This document shows, piece by piece, positions 25,521-35,024 of a stretch of 48,760 nt of DNA. This DNA is from Spirulina sp. CCY15215 (GTDB lineage: Bacteria; Cyanobacteriota; Cyanobacteriia; Cyanobacteriales; Spirulinaceae). Location: positions 1-48,760 of the forward strand of contig NZ_JACSWA010000320.1 of assembly GCF_016888125.1 (NCBI RefSeq), given 5' to 3'. The translations under genes were made by a program, and so were the position numbers. Each line of letters opens with the position of its first letter. Positions within the stretch are counted from its first letter, which is position 1. The notes under the pieces are model-generated. The model was given only the letters and a program-made list of their open reading frames with translations. It was not told the DNA's origin and did not search any database.

Positions 25521-25572
25521 TGTGGAAAACCTTGGGTAAACTGTGGAAAACTCGGGAAAACCTTGTGGAATG
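25521..25572 (+). other. Three direct DnaA-box-like motifs
   Basis: TGTGGAAAA occurs at 25521-25529 and 25542-25550, with a weaker TGTGGAATG at 25564-25572. The spacing is 21 and 22 bp in one orientation. The cyanobacterial DnaA box is TTTTCCACA, the exact complement of the first two. An AT-rich stretch lies immediately upstream. One more TTTTCCACA is at 26541-26549 inside the neighbouring gene. I do not see dnaA or dnaN in the window. Confidence 0.5.
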
Positions 25573-25717
25573 ATTGGGGATTTTATGGGGGAAAATAAGG
25601 TTAAAGAATAAGAATTACGAACTTAACGTCTTGTTAATGTTGGCTAAACTGCGATCGCCAGCGTCAATTGCTAAAACGAGGAAATGAATTAGAATTTGAA
25701 ACCCTATCCCAAAATAA

Positions 25718-25742
25718 CCTTTTTTTTGTGATAAAAAAAGGC
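25718..25742. terminator. A/T-rich hairpin downstream of the helical-repeat gene
   Basis: CCTTTTTTTT-GTGAT-AAAAAAAGG can fold into a 9-bp stem about 70 bp past the stop of the minus-strand gene at 25808. The stem is mostly A-T, so it is a weak terminator candidate. Confidence 0.4.
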
Positions 25743-25807
25743 TTAGTTTCTCACTTTTGTTTGAGTAATTCTGAAGAAAATATAAATCGTTAGAGGTTGT
25801 AGCTGTC

Positions 25808-27574
25808 TTAAGGATTTTCCATTATTTTTAAGCCCAAATCAGCTAATATTTTCGCTTCCACTGATGGAAACTCAATCTTTTCTACCAGTTTTAATGCTTT
25901 TTCTATTTCTCCTCGTCTGACCAGTTGTAGGCTTGCAGCTTCGATTATCTCTGAGTTGAAGTTTGTTCCTTGTATTGCATGAAGTAAATGATATCCGCGT
26001 TGGATCTCCCCAAGTTTGAGAAATTGGAGTCCGATCGCAATTTTAATGGAGTCTTTCTCTGCTTCCAGATTTTCAGCAATTTTTAAAACTTCCTCTAGTT
26101 GCTCGTTTTCTGTCATATTTTCTAGAATCCCGATTAACGCATTTGCTTGTCCAAATTCTTCCTCAATACTAGGAACAAGTTGTAGAGCCTCTTCGATCGC
26201 CCCTTGTTCTGCAAAGTTAATGATAATATTAGTTAAGGTTTGCGATCGCCAATATTCATCTTTGATAGTTTGGGCAGTTTGTATCGCACTTTCCTTGTTA
26301 CCAATGCTTGCTAAAGCTAGGGCAATTTCTCCCTGTAAATTCAAGTTATTCTCAAACTCTTCGAGATCGCGCTCTTCTTCAATAACTGATACTAAATCTA
26401 ACAATTGTTCAGATGCTACTTCTGTTCTTCCTTCCTGATAATTTTTTTGGGCGATCGCAATTTCAAGGAATACATTCAATACCATCTGGCGAGGTTTGGA
26501 GATAAATTGGACAATTCTTCTCCCTTGTTTAACTTCTCCTTTTTCCACAAAAGCTAAAGCAATATCAAGTAAGAAATTTTGTTGAAGAGACAAAAAAGTT
26601 TCTCCTCCTATTCCCATTTCATCAGCATTAAATCGAGAGGGATCGGTTAATCTCCTCGTAATAGAAACAGCAAAATCATATTCTTCGATTTTAACTAATT
26701 TTTTGGCGATCTCACCCCAGACTTTAACAATTTCAAAATCATTGCTTATTCTCTGAGAACTTTTCCATGTTTCTCGAATTGCGGTAATCTCTTCAATATT
26801 TTCTATAATGCGCGTAAAAGCATCAGCTTGATACCATTGAAAAGGAAATTCAAGACTTGAAGCAGCATAACATCCTCGCACGCCTTGGGCAAGTTTTAAG
26901 GCAGATTGTAACTCAGCAACTTGACTTAAATTATCGGCGATTTTAGCGAAAAGAGCGTATTCTAAATTATCACAAGAACCATTCGCTTCATAGCCTAAAT
27001 ATTCTTTTTCAGTTTTAGCAACTCCTACAGCTTCAAGGAGAAGTTCCCGAGCCGATTCTAACTCATTATCGGCAATTAAACCTGTTGCAATTTCGTTGAA
27101 TACTTCGGCACGAGCAAGAGGAGAAGTAATATTTTGAGCTTCTGCTAAAGCGCGATCGCGATAGGGCGATCGCGCCATCTCAATTAGCACATTTCGCAAC
27201 AACAAATCCCCATAATAGTGACTGTAAAACTCTTCTGGTTTCTGGTTATTATCATCTGTTTTTTGTTTACTTAATTCCAAAGCACGAGTAAAAACAATTT
27301 CAGCGCGATCGTTAAAACCCGCTTTTGCTAAACGATTGCCAATGTAAGCAATTGCCTCTATTTTTTCCCTTTTATCCTCGATCGCTTCGGCAATTCCTAA
27401 AGCGCGATCAAATAGTTGCGAGGCTTCCTCCTTAGCACCTGTTTCAGCTAAAATAATACCAAACTCGGTTAAGTGGCGATCGCCTTTTTCCGGCTGTGAA
27501 AAAGCAAGCGTAATGTCAGAAATACAGATAAATCCTAATGTCATTCCCAAAAGATAAAAATTTGCTACTCGCAT
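25808..27574 (-). CDS. Exported alpha-helical (TPR-like) repeat protein
   Basis: This 588-aa protein has an N-terminal signal segment (MRVANFYLLGMTLGFICISDITLAFS), so it is probably exported. The rest is a chain of about 15 helical hairpins of TPR-like type. Typical units are FGIILAETGAKEEASQLFDRALGIAEAI, IGNRLAKAGFNDRAEIVFTRALEL and INFAEQGAIEEALQLVPSIEEEF. Such solenoids mediate protein contacts. No catalytic domain or lipobox is seen. Multiple HIP1 sites suggest it is native. No partner can be inferred from neighbours. Confidence 0.75.
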   Translation of the reverse strand: MRVANFYLLGMTLGFICISDITLAFSQPEKGDRHLTEFGIILAETGAKEEASQLFDRALGIAEAIEDKREKIEAIAYIGNRLAKAGFNDRAEIVFTRALELSKQKTDDNNQKPEEFYSHYYGDLLLRNVLIEMARSPYRDRALAEAQNITSPLARAEVFNEIATGLIADNELESARELLLEAVGVAKTEKEYLGYEANGSCDNLEYALFAKIADNLSQVAELQSALKLAQGVRGCYAASSLEFPFQWYQADAFTRIIENIEEITAIRETWKSSQRISNDFEIVKVWGEIAKKLVKIEEYDFAVSITRRLTDPSRFNADEMGIGGETFLSLQQNFLLDIALAFVEKGEVKQGRRIVQFISKPRQMVLNVFLEIAIAQKNYQEGRTEVASEQLLDLVSVIEEERDLEEFENNLNLQGEIALALASIGNKESAIQTAQTIKDEYWRSQTLTNIIINFAEQGAIEEALQLVPSIEEEFGQANALIGILENMTENEQLEEVLKIAENLEAEKDSIKIAIGLQFLKLGEIQRGYHLLHAIQGTNFNSEIIEAASLQLVRRGEIEKALKLVEKIEFPSVEAKILADLGLKIMENP

Positions 27575-27614
27575 TTTCTTCTAAAAAATAAATTTTATGC
27601 TGGATTAACAAAAA

Positions 27615-28196
27615 TCATTTAGATTGAGGGTGTAACCATTTGTAAAATAAGCGCGTAAGTAAAGGCATAACGAAATACGTTAAGACAAAAACAGTAATAC
27701 CAATACTAATCAATTGGGGTAAAAATAAAGGCAGTGCTGCTAATAACGGATTGAGTACAATCCCGAGGACAGACGAACAAAGAAAAACACCCAACCAAAC
27801 AATTATCGCTGTTTTGTAGCGAGGTGGGGCCGTAACAGAAACACTTCCCGGTAAAGAAACTAAATTTTCTAAACCTGTAATAATTTGCACCTTTTCAGAT
27901 TCTTGGATGAGGGGTTTAACGCAGTCGATCCATTTTTTCCTCTGGTCGGACTTTAACCATCGGCAAAGTTGGGGATAGGTATTAAAACGAAGGATTGCAA
28001 CATATTCATTGTGGCCTCCAGGTTTGGGTTTAATAACGGTAACACCATCGTGACCTTCAAATTCTTGCGCTGCTGCACCAATTCCTTTCAACCATTCTTC
28101 ATAGCCTTCCTCGCGACCGGGACGCACGAAATGAGAAATAATTGCTGTCACTTTTTGATTTTCAGATGACGGGCGATCGCTTTGGAGAGAAGTCAT
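27615..28196 (-). CDS. Antibiotic-biosynthesis-monooxygenase (ABM) domain protein with membrane tail
   Basis: This 193-aa protein has an N-terminal ferredoxin-like ABM domain (TAIISHFVRPGREEGYEEWLKGI, then YVAILRFNTYPQLCRWLKSDQRKKWI). It is followed by two transmembrane helices (AIIVWLGVFLCSSVLGIVL and ISIGITVFVLTYFVMPLL) that anchor it. This ABM-plus-two-helix architecture is known in bacteria, but the reaction is unknown. Homology to quinone or heme-acting monooxygenases is only at fold level. It lies 41 bp upstream of the helical-repeat gene on the same strand. Confidence 0.8.
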   Translation of the reverse strand: MTSLQSDRPSSENQKVTAIISHFVRPGREEGYEEWLKGIGAAAQEFEGHDGVTVIKPKPGGHNEYVAILRFNTYPQLCRWLKSDQRKKWIDCVKPLIQESEKVQIITGLENLVSLPGSVSVTAPPRYKTAIIVWLGVFLCSSVLGIVLNPLLAALPLFLPQLISIGITVFVLTYFVMPLLTRLFYKWLHPQSK

Positions 28197-28287
28197 AACT
28201 CAATGCGAAATAACAAAATAACAATCCTTGTTATTGATATTCTCATAACTCGAGAGGAAGTCAAAAAGAATTATTTGTTTTGTTAAT

Positions 28288-28998
28288 TCAATACGCACCT
28301 TTTTTGCTGAGAATTGCACCAAAAGTTTGCAAAATCAATTTTAGATCGTAGCCAATTGACCACTTTTCTTGATAGTCTAAATCCATCTTCACAATATCTT
28401 CAAAATCCTTGACGGAAGAACGACCATTAACCTGCCATTCTCCGGTTAAACCTGGTTTAACCTGTAAGCGTTGCCAATGATAGTCATTATACTTCTCAAC
28501 TTCATCGGGAGTTGGTGGGCGCGTCCCGACTAAACTCATTTCTCCTTTAAGTACATTCCAAAATTGCGGAAATTCGTCCAAACTGGTTTGACGCAAAAAC
28601 TTGCCGACGCGAGTAATACGAGGATCGTTTTTATTTTTAAAAATAAAACCATTAGCTTGATTTTTAACCAGATGCTTGAGGCGATCGGCATCTGTTACCA
28701 TTGAACGAAACTTCCAGAGACGAAAGGTTTTACCGTTTAAACCGCAACGAATTTGACGGTAGAAAAGAGGCCCTGGACTGGTAAAGTGGAGGGCGATCGC
28801 GATGGGAATGGCGATCGCGACAGTTAAAATCAATCCCACCAAAGCGCCTAAAATATCGATCGCGCGTTTACTGGAACTGTTAACAGAGGCATGAGTTTTG
28901 ACTTGCAGCTTGAGATGACTTAAAGAAGAGTTAGTTACGTTAGGAACGTAAGCAATCGTCGATCGCAGATTTGGGGAGAAGTTAGGATAACTAATCAC
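28288..28998 (-). CDS. Undecaprenyl-phosphate sugar transferase (WcaJ/WbaP type)
   Basis: This 236-aa monotopic membrane enzyme transfers a sugar phosphate to undecaprenyl phosphate, the first step of exopolysaccharide or O-antigen synthesis. The single hydrophobic segment ([22 protein letters not shown]) and the catalytic region follow the family order: [73 protein letters not shown] and [15 protein letters not shown]. The start is a GTG at 28998 without a visible ribosome site, so the exact N-terminus is uncertain. No glycosyltransferase neighbours are seen; the gene appears isolated. Confidence 0.92.
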   Translation of the reverse strand: MISYPNFSPNLRSTIAYVPNVTNSSLSHLKLQVKTHASVNSSSKRAIDILGALVGLILTVAIAIPIAIALHFTSPGPLFYRQIRCGLNGKTFRLWKFRSMVTDADRLKHLVKNQANGFIFKNKNDPRITRVGKFLRQTSLDEFPQFWNVLKGEMSLVGTRPPTPDEVEKYNDYHWQRLQVKPGLTGEWQVNGRSSVKDFEDIVKMDLDYQEKWSIGYDLKLILQTFGAILSKKGAY

Positions 28999-29147
28999 GG
29001 CGGTAGATACGAGAACTGGATAGGATTTTTACACCTTTATGCTTTAATCTTAGTCAAGTTCTCTGGAAAAGCCTAGAGAAAAAAGGGAACTTTACCAAAT
29101 CTTTAAATAAATTCACGAATACTAGAACCGCGATCGCCTAATTTTCC

Positions 29148-31544
29148 CTAATTTAGATAAGCAATAGTCACTCCCGATCCACCTTCATTTTGCGGGGACA
29201 ACTCAAAGCGATCGACTTGGGGATGACGTTCTAAAAATTCGTGAACCCCTTGACGCAAGCGCCCTGTACCTTTACCATGAATAACCCATAAAACCCCCGC
29301 TTGAGTCGCCGCAGAAATCGCTTTTTCGATTTGAGATTCTGCCTGAAATACCCGACTTCCGCGAATATCAACACTATTTTGAGAAGTTCGCACCATTGCG
29401 ACTTTGGGGGGAGAAATTTGCACCATTTCTTTTTTCTTTTCTTCTCTTTTTTGCTTCTCTTTTTTCTCTTCTTTTGCGGTCTCCACTTTCTGCCCATCCA
29501 AAGACTCAATATCGGTAACAGGAACGCTCATTTTCATTAAACCAAATCGAACATTTAATTCAGTTCCATTGTCATCGATTCCTAACACTTCTGCGGTTTG
29601 TCCGAGACGAGGAATGCGAACTTTTTCGCCAACTTTGGGTTGATAGCCGCGATCGGCATTGGGTGCCGCAAATTTAGGGGAATATTCTGCGTCAATTTGT
29701 TGAAGATTTTGGATTGCTTTTTGAGCTTTTTGCATAGTTTGCTGTTGGCTCAATTCTCGCATAACTTTAGTAATTTCTGCTTTAGCGGTGGCGATCGCAT
29801 CATTAACGGCTTTCTGTTGCGATAATTTTAAAGTTCTTTCTCTTTCTTGCAAAGATTGTGCTTTTTGAGAGACTTCCTGATAAAACTTTTCGGTTTGTTG
29901 TAATAAATTTGCCGCTTCTTTGGCTTTTCCTTCTTGTTGTTTGCGCTGTTGTTCTAACCCTACAATTGTTTTATTAATCTCTTGAGAAAATCCCCCAACG
30001 CGATCGCCAGCTTCTTTGATAATCTCTTCCGGTAAACCCAAACGCCCGGCAATAGTTAGGGCATTAGAGCGTCCTGGAATGCCCCACAACAGGCGATAAG
30101 TGGGGGAAAGGGTGACATCGTCAAATTCTACTGAGGCGTTCTCAAAGCGAGAATCTTGGTATTTTAAAGCCTTTAATTCGCCGTAATGGGTCGAGGCAAT
30201 TGTGAGAGAAACGCGATCGCAAAGATAGTTTAAGAGAGCAATGGCAAGGGCGCTTCCTTCCGCCGGATCGGTGCCGGCTCCAATTTCATCGAGGAGAATC
30301 AGAGATTGAGGGTCTTTGGCGATCGCCTTGACAATGCGATCGATGCGGCGAATATGACCGGAAAATGTCGATAAACTTTGCTGCAAAGATTGTTCGTCGC
30401 CAATATCAGCGCAAACTCGACTAAACCAAGGCAATTCTACCGGTTCTCGGGCGGGGACAAATAAGCCTGTTTTCGCCATGAGTGCGGCTAAACCGACGGT
30501 TTTCAGGGTGACGGTTTTACCCCCAGTATTGGAGCCGGTAATGGCAACGACGCGAATTTCTGGCTTAATTTGCACGTCGATGGGGGTGACTTCTTGGCCT
30601 TGTTCGTGTTTGTACTGCCAAATGAGGAGGGGATGGCGCAGTTGGCGCAAGGCGATCGCTTCTTCGGGGTCGATAAAACGCGGGGGGTTTGCTTCCAACC
30701 AGAAACTATATCTGGCTTTAGCGGTGGCGAGATCGAGGCTGGTGGCGATGGCTAAGAGGCGTTCTAAATCGTCCTTAACGGCGGCTATTTTCTCCGTTAA
30801 CCCCCTTAAAATCACTTCTTCTTCTGTTTTTTCCTGTCGCTGGGTTTGTCGCAGTTTATTGCCCAAATCAATGATGGCATGGGGTTCGATGTAGAGGGTA
30901 GACCCAGTGCTGGAACTATCGTGAACTACCCCTGGAATTGCATCTTTTTGAGGGGCTTTCACCGCGAGGACGTAGCGATCGCCTCTCTGGGTGATGGTGG
31001 GTTGCTGGATCGCTCCTCCTTGGCGTTGAATGATACGCTGAAGGATGCCGTAAATCTTATCTCGTAAGGATTTGAGCTTAGTGCGAATATTTGCTAGTTT
31101 GACACTAGCGCGATCGGTGACTTGTCCGCGATCGTCAATACAATGATGAATTTCTCGTTCAAGTTCGGGATAGGTGCGAACGGGGGACACTAAATTTTGT
31201 AGAGTGGGGATATTGTCGCGATCGTCGAGAACTCTACGAATACGGCGCATTCCCGCGAGGGTGGTGGCAATATCGAGGAGTTCTTCTCCCGATAGAGTTC
31301 CCAATAATTCTACCCGTTCTAGGGCGTTGCCAATATCTTTAATACCGTCGAAAGAAATGCCGGTGCTGGGTTGATTATCTAATAAATACGCCTCTTTGGT
31401 TTGTTCGAGTAGGATTAAGGTTTCCTCTCGGCTGGCTGGGGGGGTGAGATGGCGGGCTGCGATCGCGCCAAGTTTAGTGGCGGTAAAGGTGCTAAGGTGT
31501 TGGCACAAGCGCGGCCATTCCAGTAATTCTAGGGTTTCATCCAT
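29148..31544 (-). CDS. mutS2: MutS2 family protein (Smr domain)
   Basis: This 798-aa protein has an N-terminal MutS-like core (domains for DNA clamp and lever), an ABC ATPase with Walker A GSNTGGKTVTLKT and Walker B LILLDEIGAGTDPAEGSALA, and a long coiled-coil linker (about residues 510-640). It ends with a basic KEEKKEKQKREEKKKE stretch and a C-terminal Smr nuclease-like domain (VDIRGSRVFQAESQIEKAI, then WVIHGKGTGRLRQGVHEFL). MutS2 suppresses homologous recombination or rescues collided ribosomes. I chose the ATG at 31544 (MDETLELLEWPRL); the 26-residue upstream extension has no family support. Confidence 0.95.
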   Translation of the reverse strand: MDETLELLEWPRLCQHLSTFTATKLGAIAARHLTPPASREETLILLEQTKEAYLLDNQPSTGISFDGIKDIGNALERVELLGTLSGEELLDIATTLAGMRRIRRVLDDRDNIPTLQNLVSPVRTYPELEREIHHCIDDRGQVTDRASVKLANIRTKLKSLRDKIYGILQRIIQRQGGAIQQPTITQRGDRYVLAVKAPQKDAIPGVVHDSSSTGSTLYIEPHAIIDLGNKLRQTQRQEKTEEEVILRGLTEKIAAVKDDLERLLAIATSLDLATAKARYSFWLEANPPRFIDPEEAIALRQLRHPLLIWQYKHEQGQEVTPIDVQIKPEIRVVAITGSNTGGKTVTLKTVGLAALMAKTGLFVPAREPVELPWFSRVCADIGDEQSLQQSLSTFSGHIRRIDRIVKAIAKDPQSLILLDEIGAGTDPAEGSALAIALLNYLCDRVSLTIASTHYGELKALKYQDSRFENASVEFDDVTLSPTYRLLWGIPGRSNALTIAGRLGLPEEIIKEAGDRVGGFSQEINKTIVGLEQQRKQQEGKAKEAANLLQQTEKFYQEVSQKAQSLQERERTLKLSQQKAVNDAIATAKAEITKVMRELSQQQTMQKAQKAIQNLQQIDAEYSPKFAAPNADRGYQPKVGEKVRIPRLGQTAEVLGIDDNGTELNVRFGLMKMSVPVTDIESLDGQKVETAKEEKKEKQKREEKKKEMVQISPPKVAMVRTSQNSVDIRGSRVFQAESQIEKAISAATQAGVLWVIHGKGTGRLRQGVHEFLERHPQVDRFELSPQNEGGSGVTIAYLN

Positions 31545-31652
31545 AGGGTAATTGGGAGATTCGTATTGATGAGTGTAATACAGATTGTAACTCAATATGA
31601 GGCAGGATTGGCGATCGGGCAATGATTTTCATCATAGGTTGATTTGAAGTCC

Positions 31653-32456
31653 TTATATCCCTAGGATTTTGGCAATAAATTCCCGAATAAGCGCAATATT
31701 CTCTAACTTAAGGGTTTGTGAGTCTATCCAACAATTATCTTTTATGGAAACTTGTATCGCTTTTCCTGGTTTGAGAACACTACTAATGCTCGACACAATT
31801 GCTTTATTTTTACCAGCAGGTTTTTTAAATTCTTTTCTGTCTTTTTTTCCTAGACTTGTCAGATCGACACTAGCAATATAACTTTCTGCAAGTCTGTGTA
31901 AATCAGTATAATTCATCTTGGCACATTCAATTAAAATTTCCTCTAACGTCCCAGAATCCTTATTATTAGGAATAATAAAAACTCCAAATTTTTTGTCATT
32001 TTTTTCAACTTCACCTAATTTTAATGCTTTGAAATCTACAAAATCCAATTTTTTAGATAATTCTGGCTTTGCGGATAATTCTTGAATTAAACGATCAAAT
32101 CTTTCTGATGGTTTTTCCTTTTGATCGGCATCCAAAATCAAAGCGATCCCAAATAATAACGAAAGATCGTCAATGACTGCTAGGCTCTCTTCTAATGTGT
32201 TAGTAATTTGTTCAATTCCATTAGCACTATGTAAAGCGATAGATAAGTTTTCATTTTGCAGAAATTGTGGTATGGGAATACGTTTCACAAAATCACCATC
32301 TTTTGGAGGAAATGTTCTGGGAATTAAGTGTTCCCAGAATGAATCTAAATCTGAAAAATACTGGATTATCTCTAACTCAAAAGATTCCATTAATAATTTA
32401 ACCAGAAATGCAATATCGTGTTGACCTTCAGCAACAAAATAAAAATATTTTTTCAT
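31653..32456 (-). CDS. Toprim-like (DUF3226-type) protein, partner of the ATPase
   Basis: This protein of about 267 aa has a putative Toprim fold: YFYFVAEGQHDIAFLVKLL carries the Glu, LFGIALILDADQKEK the Asp-x-Asp, and FIIPNNKDSGTLEEILIECA resembles the G-x-LE segment of DUF3226 and OLD nuclease proteins. Asn150-region residues and a basic SLGKKDRKEFKKPAGKNKA stretch could bind nucleic acid. An ATG at 32456 has AGGTG as ribosome site; a GTG at 32465 would overlap the ATPase stop. It follows the ATPase immediately, as in split OLD or PARIS-like defence pairs. The function is inferred. Confidence 0.7.
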   Translation of the reverse strand: MKKYFYFVAEGQHDIAFLVKLLMESFELEIIQYFSDLDSFWEHLIPRTFPPKDGDFVKRIPIPQFLQNENLSIALHSANGIEQITNTLEESLAVIDDLSLLFGIALILDADQKEKPSERFDRLIQELSAKPELSKKLDFVDFKALKLGEVEKNDKKFGVFIIPNNKDSGTLEEILIECAKMNYTDLHRLAESYIASVDLTSLGKKDRKEFKKPAGKNKAIVSSISSVLKPGKAIQVSIKDNCWIDSQTLKLENIALIREFIAKILGI

Positions 32457-32461
32457 ACAAA

Positions 32462-33568
32462 TCACCTAATATCTAATCCTCTTTTTAAACGCAATCTACT
32501 TAAAAGATCGCCAGAAAATCTTTTGACAGATTCATCTAAATTATTCAATTGAAAAGCAACAATTGAATCTCGATCGATCTGTGATTCAAGAATTGCATCA
32601 ACGGCTTCAAGACTATGAGTTGTCACAAAAAGTTGTACATTTTTTATTAAACACGCTTCGACTAACCAAGAAAAAATAGGCGCTAAGGCTAACACATGAA
32701 TCGATGTTTCGATTTCATCAATAAGTAGTACACCATTTGTAGCAGCCTGTAAAGCCAAAGCAATCGCCAAGGTTCGTTTAATACCATCTCCAAACACATC
32801 TAGAGGAATCCGTCCTAATTTTTCATGATCGAGATAAAGAATGCTACTAGATTTTTTAGGAGAGAGAATCATTATATCTTTAATACAAGGATCGAAAAGA
32901 CGAATTAAATTTAATATTTCGTTTTTACTATTTTCATTTTTTATTATCGATTCGGTAAAACGAACTGTTTCGGAATAAGAATAAGATGGAGATATCGTTA
33001 CATTATTGATTAAAGCATCACGGCGTTTTCTGTAAACAAAACGTTCATCTTCCCAAAATTGAAACTTTTCACTGTTATAAAATTCAAGTTCATCGGTATT
33101 AATATTAAAAAGAGGATATCTTTCTTGTACTTTTATTTCTAATTCTAATCCTTCTCGATAACTTTCAGTATCTTCATTGCTGTGAACTGCTGCACTACCA
33201 TAAAGTTCTAAAATTTCTACCTCTAATTTTTTTATGGGCATATCTCCATCAGCCTGTATTGTCATCGCCCCAAAATGATTCTCTGTTTCTAGATTTTCTC
33301 GTTTTTCTTGTTTATAAAAAATCCATTTTATAGACTCAATATTTGGTCGTAAAGAAGATATGCTATTGAAAAAGAATCTACGTTTGGATACCTCAAGCCA
33401 GCGAAAAGGATTTAGAGGATTACAGAAAATTGAGATTGCCTCTAATAAGCTAGTTTTACCCGAGTTATTTGTACCAACAATCAAGTTTACTTGTCCCAAA
33501 TTGGACAATTCGATGTCTTGAAAACCGCGAAATCCTTGAATTTGCAAATCCTTGAATTTTGGAGTCAT
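32462..33568 (-). CDS. OLD-like AAA/SMC-type ATPase
   Basis: This ATPase of about 368 aa resembles those of OLD/AAA_15 type. Walker A is GTNNSGKTS (32-40), a signature-like DVFGDGIKRTLAIALAL follows in the C-terminal half, and Walker B is GVLLIDEIETSIHV (Glu at 287). An H-loop FVTTHSLEAVDAIL completes the nucleotide site. The large middle insertion replaces the coiled coil. I chose the ATG at 33568 (MTPKFKDLQIQGFRGF); the longer frame has 68 N-terminal residues without family features and overlaps the next gene. It shares an operon with the Toprim-like gene (stop overlaps its potential GTG start). No HIP1 octamer occurs in the pair. Confidence 0.82.
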   Translation of the reverse strand: MTPKFKDLQIQGFRGFQDIELSNLGQVNLIVGTNNSGKTSLLEAISIFCNPLNPFRWLEVSKRRFFFNSISSLRPNIESIKWIFYKQEKRENLETENHFGAMTIQADGDMPIKKLEVEILELYGSAAVHSNEDTESYREGLELEIKVQERYPLFNINTDELEFYNSEKFQFWEDERFVYRKRRDALINNVTISPSYSYSETVRFTESIIKNENSKNEILNLIRLFDPCIKDIMILSPKKSSSILYLDHEKLGRIPLDVFGDGIKRTLAIALALQAATNGVLLIDEIETSIHVLALAPIFSWLVEACLIKNVQLFVTTHSLEAVDAILESQIDRDSIVAFQLNNLDESVKRFSGDLLSRLRLKRGLDIR

Positions 33569-33626
33569 ATAAAACCGCGAAAAATAAACATTAATGAGGT
33601 AATTGCCCAACACAAAAATGCAAAAA

Positions 33627-34289
33627 TCAATTGGCCAGATCCGGTTGAAAGGGGAGAAAAAGTCGTCGTTTGCGGGAATATTGCCAAGCAATTCCTTCAG
33701 GGTCTTTGCTTTTACTCCATTCCGCAAAACTCGGATCGGCTTTGCGTTTGCTAATCGTCCCAGAATGAACATCGAGTCGTTTGGCTAATTCTGCTTGAAT
33801 TAAGGCGACTTTGGCGCGATCGCCTGCATCTGGTTTGAGATAATTTTTAAATTGGGCAACTTCCTCAATACTCATGGCTTCAGCATGGCGATCGGGTTCG
33901 CTTTCTGCAAAAATGTTTCCCAAAGCATTTGCTGTTAAAAAATAATAGACAGTATTGCCTGCATCATAATTCTGGCGTTGCGCCCCATATTCGCTGGCCT
34001 TGCGTTCCAAAAAACGTTGGGCGGCTTCTAACTTTAAATCTGCTTTCACCGATAAGTCAATTGGTGTGAGACAACCTTGTTTTTCTTCTAACAGTTGATT
34101 GAAAAAAGGAGTCACTTGCTGACTCCATTGTTTCCAATGGTAAGATTGCCAAGTTTGCCAAATAATTCCCAATATTGTTGCAGCAACTAATAACGGCCAA
34201 GCCGAATAAACGAAAACAACAATCAGGGCAAATGGCAAGATTAAAACTAAGACACTTGCGGCACTTTTTTCCAAAACTTGTCCGGTCAT
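33627..34289 (-). CDS. Conserved membrane protein of unknown function
   Basis: This protein of about 220 aa has two hydrophobic helices (SVLVLILPFALIVVFVYS and LLVAATILGIIWQTW) and a cytoplasmic part with KADLKLEAAQRFLERKASEYGAQRQ and a helix-turn-helix-like segment (AELAKRLDVHSGTISKRKADPSFAEWSKSKDPEGIAW). I do not recognise the family. A start at 34373 (extra 28 residues) is possible, but the ATG at 34289 begins the compact part. It sits between the defence-like pair and DUF6761. Confidence 0.65.
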   Translation of the reverse strand: MTGQVLEKSAASVLVLILPFALIVVFVYSAWPLLVAATILGIIWQTWQSYHWKQWSQQVTPFFNQLLEEKQGCLTPIDLSVKADLKLEAAQRFLERKASEYGAQRQNYDAGNTVYYFLTANALGNIFAESEPDRHAEAMSIEEVAQFKNYLKPDAGDRAKVALIQAELAKRLDVHSGTISKRKADPSFAEWSKSKDPEGIAWQYSRKRRLFLPFQPDLAN

Positions 34290-34523
34290 GATCTTTGGTG
34301 CAATTCTAGATCGGCAACGGAGGGCAAAATTTACTCCCCTATCAGTCAGTTTAACAGAAATGTCGCCATTCATCTCTATCTACACGAATGCTAGGTAGGA
34401 ATGATTTGTTCCAAAATATGTTCCAAAATATGCCCAAGGGTCATTATATTAAGCGGAAATCGCGATCGCACCTAAAATCAAATTTGGTTATCGATCGCGA
34501 TCGCTAAACTCATCCAATCCCCA

Positions 34524-34778
34524 TTAATAATAATCTGCCTCAACTTCAGTTTGAGGAAAGGCAAGTTCAAAATTAGAGGAATCGCGCAAAAAACGGAAAA
34601 CTTCCTCTTCCAAACGGTGAATGAGATAGGGTTCGAGGGCATTGCTGTGACGGAGACTGGCAATATATCCGTCCATATACAACTGTAGTTCCGTGAAGCG
34701 GTTTCCTCTTTGCCAGGATTCCACCAAAGCATCAGTTAATCTTTGGTAGTAGCGAATACACAGTGCATCAGTTAGCAT
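34524..34778 (-). CDS. DUF6761 family small protein
   Basis: This 84-aa soluble helical protein matches DUF6761 as I remember it from cyanobacteria (MLTDALCIRYYQRLTDALVE, then RGNRFTELQLYMDGYIASLRHS and LEPYLIHRLEEEVFRFLRD). The function is unknown. The ATG at 34778 lacks a clear ribosome site. It is divergent from the response-regulator gene; the 246-bp gap between them shows nothing I can name. Confidence 0.8.
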   Translation of the reverse strand: MLTDALCIRYYQRLTDALVESWQRGNRFTELQLYMDGYIASLRHSNALEPYLIHRLEEEVFRFLRDSSNFELAFPQTEVEADYY

Positions 34779-35024
34779 GATCTTAAATTGAATTCAACAA
34801 GGGCAGGGATCGATTAAAATGAGACTAAAATGAGACCAAAATAAGAGAGGATACGATTAAAACCGTTTTCTAAAACAAGGATTGACACAATTTATTGTTT
34901 ATATTCTTAAGTTTATCTCAACCTTCGCGTTTCGGCATCTGACTTCAGGAAGTTAGTGCAGTTAAGTCAAACAAATCAACTGAGGTAGCAAGAGCTACAA
35001 CAAGTTGATGTAATTTTTGGTACA

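Larger units (their letters stand above)
25160..25807. other. Intergenic region of about 650 bp with DnaA-box-like cluster
   Basis: I find no convincing gene here. It holds the small GGGGAA/TTCCCC hairpin near 25200, an AT-rich tract (25375-25500), three DnaA-box-like motifs at 25521-25572, and an A/T hairpin near 25718-25742. It separates the start of DUF2811 from the end of the helical-repeat gene. Confidence 0.6.

Noticed and set aside
29231-29643. Lys- or Phe-rich frames opposite mutS2
   Set aside because: They are shadows of the basic KEEKKEKQKREEKK stretch of MutS2 read in other frames or the opposite strand.
33569-33772. 68-residue N-terminal extension of the OLD-like ATPase
   Set aside because: It overlaps the membrane-protein gene and carries no domain; the ATPase domain starts at the ATG at 33568.
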